Source: CALCKU01 sp964607445 (GTDB lineage Bacteria; Pseudomonadota; Alphaproteobacteria; Caulobacterales; Maricaulaceae). From it: a DNA stretch of 43,433 nt. Below the pieces are notes generated by a model. It saw only the letters and a program-made list of their open reading frames with translations. It did no database searches and had not been told where the DNA came from. Position 1 is the first letter of the stretch. Every line of letters starts with the position of its first letter. The position numbers and the translations under genes were made by a program. The stretch is from the NCBI GenBank assembly GCA_964607445.1, contig CAZSKN010000022.1, forward strand, positions 1-43,433, read 5' to 3'. Positions 1 to 7,852 of this stretch are shown here, in pieces.

Positions 1-55
<55 letters not shown>

Positions 56-70
56 AAAGCGAATGAATAG

Positions 71-92
71 CGGTTTCCGGTGCCGGAGACCG
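71..92 (+). other. Hairpin between tuf and tRNA-Trp
   Basis: CGGTTTCC (71-78) can pair with GGAGACCG (85-92) with one U-G pair, around the loop GGTGCC. No T-run follows, so it does not look like a terminator. It may be a processing or stabilising hairpin in a tuf/tRNA-Trp transcript. This role is inferred only from its position. Confidence 0.35.
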
Positions 93-107
93 TCGCCCGA
101 ACGGCAT

Positions 108-183
108 AGGGGTGTAGCTCAGTTGGTAGAGCATCGGTCTCCAAAACCGAGGGTCGGGGGTTCGAGTCCCTCCGCCCCTGCCA
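108..183 (+). tRNA. trpT: tRNA-Trp (anticodon CCA)
   Basis: A full cloverleaf can be drawn. The acceptor stem AGGGGTG (108-114) pairs with CGCCCCT (173-179), followed by discriminator G180 and an encoded CCA at 181-183. The D-loop region AGCTCAGTTGGTAGAGC is standard. The anticodon stem TCGGT/ACCGA encloses the loop CTCCAAA with anticodon CCA at 141-143, and the T arm contains GGTTCGAGTCC. It lies between tuf and secE, the usual alphaproteobacterial place for tRNA-Trp. It reads UGG codons. Confidence 0.97.
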
Positions 184-286
184 CGAAAGGCGCAAAATTG
201 TAAATGACCTTGAATAAGGGTCGAAAATAGTAACGCGGACTGAAATTTCTTTGATTTTTCGGCTCGCGTTTTGGAGTTTAAAGAGA

Positions 287-523
287 ATGGCTGACAGTAA
301 ATCGCCAAATACGAAGTCAGAGGCTAAAGTCGGGCCGGTCAAATATGTTGGCCAGGTGCGTCAAGAGGCCCGTAAGGTCACATGGCCGACAAGTCGTGAA
401 ACTATGGTGACGACGGTTCTGGTCATGATCATGGTGATTTTGATGGGCGCTTTTTTCTTCTTCGTTGACTGGGTTTTGGCGTTTGCGATCCGGTTGATCC
501 TTGGTCTTGGAGGCGCGGCGTAA
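287..523 (+). CDS. secE: Preprotein translocase subunit SecE
   Basis: A 78-residue protein, the size of the short single-helix SecE of alphaproteobacteria. After a polar N-terminus it has the family segment VRQEARKVTWPT (about residues 24-35). One long hydrophobic helix follows (about 40-72), rich in Val, Met and Phe. SecE clamps SecY in the inner-membrane Sec channel. I chose the ATG at 287, which has GGAG at 273-276 about 10 bases upstream. A longer frame from TTG at 251 has no support. The stop codon overlaps the nusG start by one base (TAATG), so the two genes are probably translationally coupled. Confidence 0.93.
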   Translation: MADSKSPNTKSEAKVGPVKYVGQVRQEARKVTWPTSRETMVTTVLVMIMVILMGAFFFFVDWVLAFAIRLILGLGGAA

Positions 524-1056
524 TGGCGGCAAAGTGGTATATCGTTCAAGCCTATTCTAATTTTGAAAAGCGCGTCAAAGAAAGTCTGGAGCGCGATGCG
601 GAAGAGAAGGGCTTATCTCACCTTTTTGAGGAAATCCTTGTGCCTACAGAAAATGTGGTCGAGATCCGCAAGGGCCGGAAGGTCGAAAGTGAACGTAAAT
701 TTTTCCCGGGCTATGTCTTGGTGAAAATGGATTTGACAGATGATGCGTATCATTTGGTCAAAAATACGCCCAAGGTCACCGGGTTTTTAGGGTCGGGCTT
801 GAAGCCTTTACCTGTGAGCGAGGCTGAAGTGGCACGGATTGTAGGCCAGATTCAGGAAGGTGCGGAAACAACCCGTCCGCTTATCTCGTTTGAATTGGGC
901 GAAATTGTCAAAGTCATTGACGGGCCGTTCCAGAGCTTTAACGGCTCGGTTGAATCTGTTGATGAGGAAAATGCGCGATTGAAAGTGCTGATTAATATTT
1001 TTGGACAGGGCACTCCTGTCGAACTCGAGTACACGCAGGTTGAAAAACAAAGCTAG
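523..1056 (+). CDS. nusG: Transcription termination/antitermination factor NusG
   Basis: A 177-residue protein of normal length. It begins with the NGN-domain motif WYIVQAYSNFEKRVKE (residues 5-20) and contains FFPGYVLVKM (about 61-70), the core of the RNA-polymerase-binding NGN domain. The C-terminal KOW domain includes KVIDGPFQSFNGSVESVD (about 129-146). NusG binds the polymerase clamp, suppresses pausing, and links transcription to Rho or to the ribosome through S10. It overlaps secE by one base, in the conserved secE-nusG pair ahead of rplK. Confidence 0.95.
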   Translation: MAAKWYIVQAYSNFEKRVKESLERDAEEKGLSHLFEEILVPTENVVEIRKGRKVESERKFFPGYVLVKMDLTDDAYHLVKNTPKVTGFLGSGLKPLPVSEAEVARIVGQIQEGAETTRPLISFELGEIVKVIDGPFQSFNGSVESVDEENARLKVLINIFGQGTPVELEYTQVEKQS

Positions 1057-1066
1057 CGTGCAAGCG

Positions 1067-1142
1067 TTTGTGGGAGGCGGCTGATAAGTCCTTTAGTCTC
1101 CGTACCACAAATACCACATCGGTCTACGCGAGGTATGACCGA
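1067..1142 (+). promoter_or_regulatory. rplK leader: L1-binding site mimic of the 23S rRNA L1 stalk, plus second hairpin
   Basis: The 123-base gap between nusG and rplK holds two hairpins. In the first, TTTGTGG (1067-1073) pairs with CCACAAA (1105-1111). Its strands carry GTGGGAGGC and GTACCAC, closely like the L1-stalk strands of 23S rRNA (GUGGGAGGC and AUACCAC in E. coli, from memory). The second is TCGGTC-TAC (1119-1127) with GTA-T-GACCGA (1133-1142) around GCGAG. It is established for bacteria that L1 binds such a site and represses rplKA translation. That this copy does so is inference from the match and the position. Confidence 0.75.
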
Positions 1143-1179
1143 GTTTTAATCGGGATATAATATCCCAAAGGAGTGGAAA

Positions 1180-1608
1180 ATGGCAAAGAAGATCGACGGC
1201 TATATCAAGCTGATGATCCCGGCGGGGGCTGCAAACCCGTCACCACCTCTCGGGCCTGCATTGGGTCAGCGCGGTGTCAACATCATGGAATTTGCAAAAG
1301 CCTTTAATGCTAAAACTGAAGATATGGAGCGCAATATTCCTGTGCCGACTGTCATCACTGTTTATGCAGATAAGTCTTTTACATTCGTAACAAAAACGCC
1401 TCCGGCCTCATATTATCTGAAAAAGATGGCGGGTAAAAAGTCGGGTGCGAACCACCCGGGACGCGAAATTGGCGGCACGGTCTCTATGGCTCAGTGTAAA
1501 GAGATAGCCGAGTTAAAAATGGCGGATTTGTCAGCCAATGATTTGGATCAGGCTGCAAAAATCATTGCGGGTTCTGCCCGGTCAATGGGTTACGAGGTCA
1601 CGGAGTAG
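1180..1608 (+). CDS. rplK: 50S ribosomal protein L11
   Basis: A 142-residue protein of standard length. The N-terminal domain has the conserved PSPPLGPALGQRGVNI (about residues 21-36). The C-terminal domain, which binds the GTPase-associated region of 23S rRNA, begins around residue 70 and contains KKSGANHPGREIGG. L11 lies at the base of the L7/L12 stalk and is needed for factor-dependent GTP hydrolysis and the stringent response. The start ATG at 1180 follows AAAGGAG. rplA begins 5 bases after the stop, so rplKA is a tight operon, probably controlled by L1 through the leader upstream. Confidence 0.96.
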   Translation: MAKKIDGYIKLMIPAGAANPSPPLGPALGQRGVNIMEFAKAFNAKTEDMERNIPVPTVITVYADKSFTFVTKTPPASYYLKKMAGKKSGANHPGREIGGTVSMAQCKEIAELKMADLSANDLDQAAKIIAGSARSMGYEVTE

Positions 1609-1612
1609 GGTT

Positions 1613-2308
1613 ATGGCAAAGCAAGGTAAACGTTACGCGGCCGCTTGTGCCGCTTATGATAAAACTGCGCTACACACTGTTGTAGAGGCGGTTAAGATTA
1701 TAAAGGGTAATGCCACGTCAAAATTTGACGAGACTATTGAACTTTCAATTAATTTGGGGGTTGACCCTCGCCATGCGGACCAGATGGTACGCGGCGTGTG
1801 TAATCTGCCAAATGGCACAGGGCGTTCTGTGCGGGTGGCGGTTTTTGCTAAAGATGCAAAAGCCGACGAAGCCCGTGCCGCCGGAGCAGATATTGTCGGG
1901 GCTGATGATTTGGCCGCTCAAATCCAAGCCGGTGATATGCCGTTTGAGCGTGTCATTGCGACACCGGATATGATGCCGCTTGTGGGTCGTCTGGGTAAGG
2001 TTTTAGGCCCGAAAGGTATGATGCCCAACCCAAAGGTCGGCACGGTAACGCCGGATGTGGCCAAGGCGGTTAAAGATGCCAAGGGCGGTGCTGTGGAATT
2101 TCGGGTTGAAAAGGCCGGAATTATTCAAGCGGGTGTTGGAAAGGCGAGCTTTTCCGAGGCCGCATTGGCGGAAAATGTTTCAGCGTTTCTGACGGCGATC
2201 CAGAAGGCCCGCCCGTCTGGCGCAAAAGGCGTGTTCATGAAGCGTATCACAATCAGTTCGACCATGGGGCCGGGCGTGAAGCTGGATACATCTGAAGTGA
2301 GAAGCTAA
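1613..2308 (+). CDS. rplA: 50S ribosomal protein L1
   Basis: A 231-residue protein of family length. It carries the L1 signature around PLVGRLGKVLGPKGMMPNP (about residues 123-141) and ends in the usual ISSTMGPGVKLD block. L1 forms the mobile stalk by the E site and in many bacteria represses its own operon. I chose the ATG at 1613, five bases after the rplK stop, which starts MAKQGKRYAAA. A frame opening at 1538 lies inside rplK and only adds non-homologous residues. Confidence 0.95.
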   Translation: MAKQGKRYAAACAAYDKTALHTVVEAVKIIKGNATSKFDETIELSINLGVDPRHADQMVRGVCNLPNGTGRSVRVAVFAKDAKADEARAAGADIVGADDLAAQIQAGDMPFERVIATPDMMPLVGRLGKVLGPKGMMPNPKVGTVTPDVAKAVKDAKGGAVEFRVEKAGIIQAGVGKASFSEAALAENVSAFLTAIQKARPSGAKGVFMKRITISSTMGPGVKLDTSEVRS

Positions 2309-2315
2309 ACTGAAT

Positions 2316-2353
2316 TTGCCCTCTTGTGAGGGTAATGGCGTCGCGTGTATAGC
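2316..2353 (+). promoter_or_regulatory. Hairpin overlapping a candidate promoter after rplA
   Basis: TTGCCCTC (2316-2323) pairs with GAGGGTAA (2328-2335) around TTGT, an 8-bp stem just after the rplA stop without a T-run. The same bases hold TTGTGA (2324-2329) and, after an 18-base spacer, TATAGC (2348-2353), followed by a G/C-rich stretch. This could be a separate promoter for rplJL. Both readings rest on pattern only, and the -10 match is modest. Confidence 0.3.
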
Positions 2354-2359
2354 GGCGTC

Positions 2360-2413
2360 CTGTCCAAGACCTCCGGTGTCTTCATATGAAGGCTTAATGT
2401 CCGGCGCAGACAG
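2360..2413 (+). promoter_or_regulatory. L10 leader (rplJL autoregulatory mRNA element)
   Basis: CTGTC (2360-2364) pairs with GACAG (2409-2413), enclosing CAAGACCTCCGGTG, a small hairpin CTTC-ATAT-GAAG, and CTTAATGTCCGGCGCAGA. Paired CCGGTG/CCGGCG arms and the CTTAATGTCCGGC segment are how I remember alphaproteobacterial L10 leaders. In such leaders the L10-(L12) complex binds to repress rplJL. About 150 bases separate it from the rplJ start and contain another hairpin, CTGAC-GAAAA-GTCAG (2431-2445). The element type is recognised from memory; regulation here is inferred. Confidence 0.7.
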
Positions 2414-2564
2414 AGTGAAAACTGATTTACCCTGACGAAAAGTCAGATGTCAGTTCGAACCCTGTAGAACCCGTAAGGGGGACAGACACTCGTTCTCTGG
2501 CTTTCGAGGCAGGGGACACTTGGAGAGCTTCACATGGGGTGAGGCTCATAACAGGGAGACCGCA

Positions 2565-3080
2565 ATGGATCGTAATGAAAAAGCGGAAATGGTGAAAGTA
2601 CTGGAAGGTATTTTTGACAATTCTGGATCCGTGGTGATGGCTGAATATTCAGGCATGACCGTTGCGGAAATGACGGAACTGCGTGCCCAGCTCAGAGAGC
2701 AAGGCGCAACGATCCGGGTTGTTAAAAACCGCCTCGCTAAAATCGCACTCAAGGGTCGTTCAGCCGAAGCTGCCGGCTCCATGCTTACCGGACCTGTGGC
2801 TATCGCCTATGCCGAAGATATGATTAGTGCGCCAAAAGTGAGTGTGGCCTTTGCCAAAGAAAATGACGCCTTCAATATTATTGGGGGTTTCATGGGTGAA
2901 GAGATCTTTGATGTGTCAGGTATCGAGGCTTTGTCCAAGCTACCGTCACGCGAAGAACTTATTGGCATGGCGGCGCAACGTTTGCTGGGTCAAGCTACAC
3001 AAGTGACTCAGCGTCTTATGTCACAAGGGTCTGCACTATCTGGTGCGATCAAAGTGATCGAAGAAAAAGCGGCCGCGTAG
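2565..3080 (+). CDS. rplJ: 50S ribosomal protein L10
   Basis: A 171-residue protein of normal length. It begins MDRNEKAEMV, the typical alphaproteobacterial start, and contains RVVKNRLAKIAL (about residues 47-58), part of the conserved L10 core. The C-terminal helix (about 130-171) carries the binding sites for L7/L12 dimers. L10 anchors the stalk to 23S rRNA beside L11. The ATG at 2565 is preceded by CAGGGAG at 2552-2558; an upstream in-frame start at 2520 would add a non-homologous tail. It is followed by rplL after 60 bases. Confidence 0.94.
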   Translation: MDRNEKAEMVKVLEGIFDNSGSVVMAEYSGMTVAEMTELRAQLREQGATIRVVKNRLAKIALKGRSAEAAGSMLTGPVAIAYAEDMISAPKVSVAFAKENDAFNIIGGFMGEEIFDVSGIEALSKLPSREELIGMAAQRLLGQATQVTQRLMSQGSALSGAIKVIEEKAAA

Positions 3081-3140
3081 AGATTATACAACTTTCATTC
3101 TCGCAAATATCGAACTGAACTTTAATTAAAGGAAACTTAA

Positions 3141-3512
3141 ATGGCTGATGTAAAAAAGCTAGCTGATGAGCTGATGGGTCTTACCATCCTCGAAGCAAAA
3201 GAACTCAATGACATTCTTGAAGAAAACGGCATCAAGGCCGCGGCTGCGGTTGCAGTTGCGGGTCCTGCGGCTGGCGGTGGCGGTGAAGCTGCGGCCGAGA
3301 AGACTGAATTTGACGTTATTCTTGCCTCTTTTGGTGACAAGAAAATCAATGTTATCAAGGAAGTCCGCGGCATCACAGGTCTTGGCCTGAAAGAAGCTAA
3401 GGATCTTGTTGAAGGCGCACCTAAAGCTGTTAAAGAAGGTGTTTCTAAGGACGAAGCTGAAGACATTAAGGGCAAGCTCGAAGCAGCTGGCGCGACTGTC
3501 GAAGTTAAGTAA
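3141..3512 (+). CDS. rplL: 50S ribosomal protein L7/L12
   Basis: A 123-residue acidic protein of standard size. The N-terminal dimerisation domain (about 1-35) is followed by an Ala/Gly-rich hinge (AVAGPAAGGGGEAAAEK, about 38-54). The C-terminal factor-binding domain contains KINVIKEVRGITGLGLKEAK (about 70-89). Several copies form the flexible stalk that recruits EF-Tu, EF-G and IF2. The start follows AAAGGAA. A long hairpin downstream probably lowers read-through into rpoBC. Confidence 0.96.
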   Translation: MADVKKLADELMGLTILEAKELNDILEENGIKAAAAVAVAGPAAGGGGEAAAEKTEFDVILASFGDKKINVIKEVRGITGLGLKEAKDLVEGAPKAVKEGVSKDEAEDIKGKLEAAGATVEVK

Positions 3513-3518
3513 ATGTTT

Positions 3519-3582
3519 AAGGTTCGGCGGTTTAGCCGAACCTTTCACCTCTGACGCAAGGGCATGCCATTAGGTTTGCGTC
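3519..3582 (+). terminator. rplL-rpoB attenuator-like hairpin pair
   Basis: A perfect 10-bp stem, AAGGTTCGGC (3519-3528) with GCCGAACCTT (3535-3544), has a 6-base loop and begins 6 bases after the rplL stop. No T-run follows (TCACC), so complete termination is unlikely. A second stem, GACGCAA (3553-3559) with TTGCGTC (3576-3582), follows. In E. coli the rplL-rpoB spacer holds a partial terminator and an RNase III site. A similar role here is inferred from position. Confidence 0.55.
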
Positions 3583-3675
3583 CCTGATGGGAACAGGTAA
3601 AATTTTCCACGAAATTTTTATAGGGTCACGTCCGGTCTGCAGTCGGTCATCACCCAAAAGGAAAAGGTATCTTTG

Positions 3676-6600
3676 ATGTCGCTTTCATTTACTGGCAAAA
3701 AACGTATTCGTAAAAGTTTTGGGCGTATTCCGGAAGTTGTCCGCATGCCCAATTTGATCGAGGTTCAAAAAAGTTCCTACGACCTGTTTTTACAAAAAAA
3801 TATTCCCCATCCAGATCGTGGCGATCGTGGCATGAACGGCACGTTTAAATCTGTATTTCCTGTACGGGATTTTTCAGACCGGGCGGTTCTAGAATATGTC
3901 TCCTTCGAGTTTGAACCTCCGAAATTCGATGAAGAGGAATGTCAACAACGCGACATTACCTATGCCGCGCCCCTTAAGGTCAAGATGCGCCTCGTCGTAT
4001 TTGATATTGACGATGATACGGGCGCGCGATCGGTCAAGGATATTAAAGAGCAAGACGTTTATATGGGTGATATTCCGCTCATGACGGAAAAAGGAACGTT
4101 TATTGTCAATGGCACGGAACGTGTGATTGTTTCGCAAATGCACCGCTCTCCGGGCGTGTTTTTTGACCATGACAAAGGCAAGGGCCATAGCTCAGGCAAG
4201 TTTTTATTCTCGGCGCGTATTATTCCTTACCGCGGATCTTGGCTCGATTTTGAATTTGACGCCAAAGATATACTTTACGCGCGCATTGACCGTCGTCGTA
4301 AATTGCCAGCGACAACAATTCTATATGCGCTTGGCATGACAAAAGAAGATATTCTGGCCGAATATTACGATGCAATCAGCTATAAGCGCGATAAGAAGAA
4401 AAATGGATGGACATTGCCGTTTCAGGCCGATGATTATCGGGGTTCGAAATTGCAACGGGATCTGGTAGATGCCGCGACCGGTGAAGTGGTTGCGCCTTTG
4501 GGGCGTAAGCTGACAAAGCGCGGGGCGAAAAAATTGGCTGACGAGGGTCTGAAATCCTTGCTGATTTCGGATGAAGAACTGGCCGAACGCTATGCGGCAG
4601 AGGATGTTGTCAATACAAAGACCGGGCAAATTTATGCGGAAGCCGGTGATGAATTAACGCCTGAAAATATTGAATTGATTATTGAGGCCGGAATTTCCGA
4701 GCTTTCAGTTTTGAATATTGATCACATTAATGTCGGGCCTTATATCCGAACAACTTTGGCGGCGGATAAAAATGATAGCCGCGAAGGCGCCCTTGTGGAT
4801 ATTTACCGTGTTATGCGCCCGGGCGAACCCCCGACAACTGAAACGGCTGAGGCTTTGTTCCAGAGCTTGTTCTTTGACAGCGAGCGTTATGACCTGTCAG
4901 CTGTGGGGCGTGTGAAAATGAATATGCGGATGAATCTGGACTGTCCGGATGATGTGCGGGTTCTACGCAATGAAGATTTACTGGCAGTTGTGAATACGCT
5001 GGTGAAGTTAAAAGACGGCATTGGCGCCGTTGATGATATTGATAATCTCGGGAACCGCCGCGTGCGCTCTGTCGGTGAATTGATGGAAAACCAGTACCGT
5101 ATAGGTCTGTTACGCATGGAACGCGCAATTAAAGAGCGTATGTCCTCTGTGGACATTGAAACGGTCATGCCACATGACCTTATCAATGCCAAACCTGCTG
5201 CGGCCGTTGTGCGCGAGTTTTTTGGATCCTCCCAGCTTTCGCAATTTATGGATCAAACCAACCCATTATCAGAGATTACGCATAAGCGCCGTCTCTCGGC
5301 TCTGGGGCCGGGCGGTCTAACGCGTGAACGCGCCGGTTTTGAAGTCCGGGATGTGCACCCGACCCATTATGGCCGGATTTGCCCGATTGAAACGCCCGAA
5401 GGGCCAAATATTGGTCTGATCAATTCATTGGCCACACATGCGCGTGTCAATAAATACGGCTTTATTGAAAGCCCTTACCGCAAGATCACCAATGGCAAGC
5501 TAACCAATGAGGTTGTCTATCTGTCGGCAATGGAAGAAAGCCGCTATACTGTGGCGCAAGCCAATGCTGAAATTGACGATAAGGGCTTGCTCAATGATGA
5601 CTTTGTGACCTGCCGGGTAAATGGTGAAGTGACATTAGTAGCCCGTGAGAATGTCAACTTTATTGACGTTTCGCCCAAGCAATTAGTCTCTGTTGCAGCG
5701 GCGCTGATACCGTTCTTGGAAAATGATGATGCGAACCGGGCTTTGATGGGGTCCAACATGATGCGTCAGGCCGTGCCTTTGTTAAAAGCCGAAGCGCCGC
5801 TTGTCGGAACAGGTATGGAATCGGTTGTGGCTTTAGATTCAGGTGCGACGGTTGCAGCTAAGCGCGATGGTATTGTTGAACAAGTCGACGCCAAACGTAT
5901 TGTTATACGTGCGACAAAGGAAACAGATTTGAAACGCTCTGGCGTTGATATTTATAATCTCCTGAAATTCCAGCGTTCAAACCAGTCAACCTGTATCAAT
6001 CAACGCCCGCTTGTACGCGTCGGGGATGAGGTGAAAGCTGGAGATATTATCGCCGACGGCCCGTCAACGGATATGGGTGAATTGGCGCTGGGACGTAATA
6101 TCCTCGTCGCCTTTATGCCATGGAATGGCTATAATTTCGAGGATTCGATTTTGATCTCGGAACGTATCGTGCATGATGATGTCTATACCTCGCTTCATCT
6201 CGAAGAGTTTTCGGTTATGGCCCGTGATACCAAGCTGGGGCCGGAAGAAATTACACGCGATATTCCAAATGTCGGTGAAGAAGCTCTGCGTAATCTCGAC
6301 GAGGCCGGAATTGTGGCCGTTGGGGCCGAAGTGCATTCTGGTGATATTCTGGTCGGAAAGGTGACGCCGAAAGGCGAAAGCCCGATGACACCGGAAGAAA
6401 AGCTGTTACGGGCGATCTTTGGCGAGAAAGCCTCAGATGTACGTGATACCTCATTGAAACTGCCGCCCGGTGCCTCGGGCACAGTCGTCGAAGTCCGCGT
6501 CTTTAACCGTCACGGTGTCGATAAAGATGAACGCGCCATTCAAATTGAACGCGAAGAGATCGAATTCCTAGGAAAAGACCGGGACGACGAATTGTCTATT

Positions 6601-7755
6601 CTGGAGCGTTCCGTTTATGCCTCAGTTGAAAAAACGCTGATAGGCAAGACGGCGGTTTCTGGCCCTCGCGGCTTTAAGAAAGGCCCGATTTCAAAGGAAA
6701 CACTTTCCGAAGTGCCACGCTCTGACTGGTGGCGTATCGGTTTGAATGACGATGAAGCTATTGGGCAATTAGAGGCGCTTAAAGAGCAATATGACAGCTC
6801 TAAAGCCCGTTTGGATGCGAAATTTGATGATAAGGTCGATAAATTACAGCGCGGAGACGAACTGCCACCGGGTGTAATGAAAATGGTCAAAGTTTTTGTT
6901 GCGGTAAAGCGTAAGCTACAACCGGGTGATAAAATGGCGGGTCGTCATGGCAATAAAGGTGTGATCTCCAAGATCAATCCGATTGAGGACATGCCGTTTC
7001 TTGCCAATGGCAAACCCGTTGATATTGTCTTGAACCCGCTCGGGGTTCCCTCGCGTATGAATGTCGGTCAAATTTTGGAGACCCATTTAGGATGGGCCTG
7101 TTCCGGGGTTGGCAATATGATCAATGACGCGCTTGATGCCTATAAGGTGGACGGGAATATTGCGGAATTAAAAGATACATTGATAACGGCTTATGGTGAA
7201 GACGAAGCACTGCCACGTAAAAATGAAGAACTCGTCGAGCTGGCCGGTAATCTGACCAATGGCGTCCCGATTGCAACACCTGTCTTTGATGGTGCGCGAG
7301 AGCCGGACATTGTTAAGATGTTGGAAAAAGCCGGACTGGCAGATAGTGGTCAGGTCACTTTATTTGATGGCCGCACGGGTGAGCAATTTATTCGCCCCGT
7401 AACCGTTGGATATAAATATCTGCTCAAACTGCATCACTTGGTCGATGACAAAATCCATGCCCGGTCTATCGGGCCATACTCGCTTGTCACGCAGCAACCT
7501 CTGGGCGGTAAGGCCCAATTTGGTGGCCAGCGCTTTGGTGAAATGGAAGTCTGGGCCTTGGAAGCTTATGGTGCGGCCTATACGCTACAAGAAATGCTGA
7601 CCGTAAAGTCAGATGACGTGGCGGGACGGACCAAGGTTTACGAATCAATTGTTCGCGGCGATGATGCCTTTGAAGCGGGCATACCGGAGAGCTTTAACGT
7701 TCTGATCAAAGAGATCAGATCTCTAGGCTTAAACGTTGAATTGACAAACGGTTAA
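3676..7755 (+). CDS. rpoB: DNA-directed RNA polymerase subunit beta
   Basis: A 1359-residue protein, normal for alphaproteobacteria. The N-terminus FTGKKRIRKSFGRI is typical. The rifampicin pocket reads GSSQLSQFMDQTNPLSEITH, with Asp526, His536 and Ser541 equivalent to E. coli Asp516, His526 and Ser531, which is the sensitive-type sequence. Near the C-terminus are RHGNKGVISKINPIEDMPF and GGKAQFGGQRFGEMEVWALEA. The beta subunit forms one jaw of polymerase and part of the active centre. I chose the ATG at 3676 after AAAAGGAAAAGG; a TTG one codon upstream is possible but less likely. It is followed by rpoC after 97 bases. Confidence 0.97.
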   Translation: MSLSFTGKKRIRKSFGRIPEVVRMPNLIEVQKSSYDLFLQKNIPHPDRGDRGMNGTFKSVFPVRDFSDRAVLEYVSFEFEPPKFDEEECQQRDITYAAPLKVKMRLVVFDIDDDTGARSVKDIKEQDVYMGDIPLMTEKGTFIVNGTERVIVSQMHRSPGVFFDHDKGKGHSSGKFLFSARIIPYRGSWLDFEFDAKDILYARIDRRRKLPATTILYALGMTKEDILAEYYDAISYKRDKKKNGWTLPFQADDYRGSKLQRDLVDAATGEVVAPLGRKLTKRGAKKLADEGLKSLLISDEELAERYAAEDVVNTKTGQIYAEAGDELTPENIELIIEAGISELSVLNIDHINVGPYIRTTLAADKNDSREGALVDIYRVMRPGEPPTTETAEALFQSLFFDSERYDLSAVGRVKMNMRMNLDCPDDVRVLRNEDLLAVVNTLVKLKDGIGAVDDIDNLGNRRVRSVGELMENQYRIGLLRMERAIKERMSSVDIETVMPHDLINAKPAAAVVREFFGSSQLSQFMDQTNPLSEITHKRRLSALGPGGLTRERAGFEVRDVHPTHYGRICPIETPEGPNIGLINSLATHARVNKYGFIESPYRKITNGKLTNEVVYLSAMEESRYTVAQANAEIDDKGLLNDDFVTCRVNGEVTLVARENVNFIDVSPKQLVSVAAALIPFLENDDANRALMGSNMMRQAVPLLKAEAPLVGTGMESVVALDSGATVAAKRDGIVEQVDAKRIVIRATKETDLKRSGVDIYNLLKFQRSNQSTCINQRPLVRVGDEVKAGDIIADGPSTDMGELALGRNILVAFMPWNGYNFEDSILISERIVHDDVYTSLHLEEFSVMARDTKLGPEEITRDIPNVGEEALRNLDEAGIVAVGAEVHSGDILVGKVTPKGESPMTPEEKLLRAIFGEKASDVRDTSLKLPPGASGTVVEVRVFNRHGVDKDERAIQIEREEIEFLGKDRDDELSILERSVYASVEKTLIGKTAVSGPRGFKKGPISKETLSEVPRSDWWRIGLNDDEAIGQLEALKEQYDSSKARLDAKFDDKVDKLQRGDELPPGVMKMVKVFVAVKRKLQPGDKMAGRHGNKGVISKINPIEDMPFLANGKPVDIVLNPLGVPSRMNVGQILETHLGWACSGVGNMINDALDAYKVDGNIAELKDTLITAYGEDEALPRKNEELVELAGNLTNGVPIATPVFDGAREPDIVKMLEKAGLADSGQVTLFDGRTGEQFIRPVTVGYKYLLKLHHLVDDKIHARSIGPYSLVTQQPLGGKAQFGGQRFGEMEVWALEAYGAAYTLQEMLTVKSDDVAGRTKVYESIVRGDDAFEAGIPESFNVLIKEIRSLGLNVELTNG

Positions 7756-7766
7756 ACCGTCTGAAA

Positions 7767-7789
7767 ACGGCTCTGTACTACGGAGCCGT
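7767..7789 (+). other. Hairpin in the rpoB-rpoC spacer
   Basis: ACGGCTC (7767-7773) pairs with GAGCCGT (7783-7789) around a 9-base loop, 11 bases after the rpoB stop. No T-run follows. It may protect or process the mRNA. The remaining spacer holds the rpoC ribosome binding site AAAGGAAAAAG. Confidence 0.4.
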
Positions 7790-7852
7790 ATTCGCGATAT
7801 GTGTTTTTAACGCGGTGGGTGGACGCACTCCCGCAAACAAAAGGAAAAAGTT

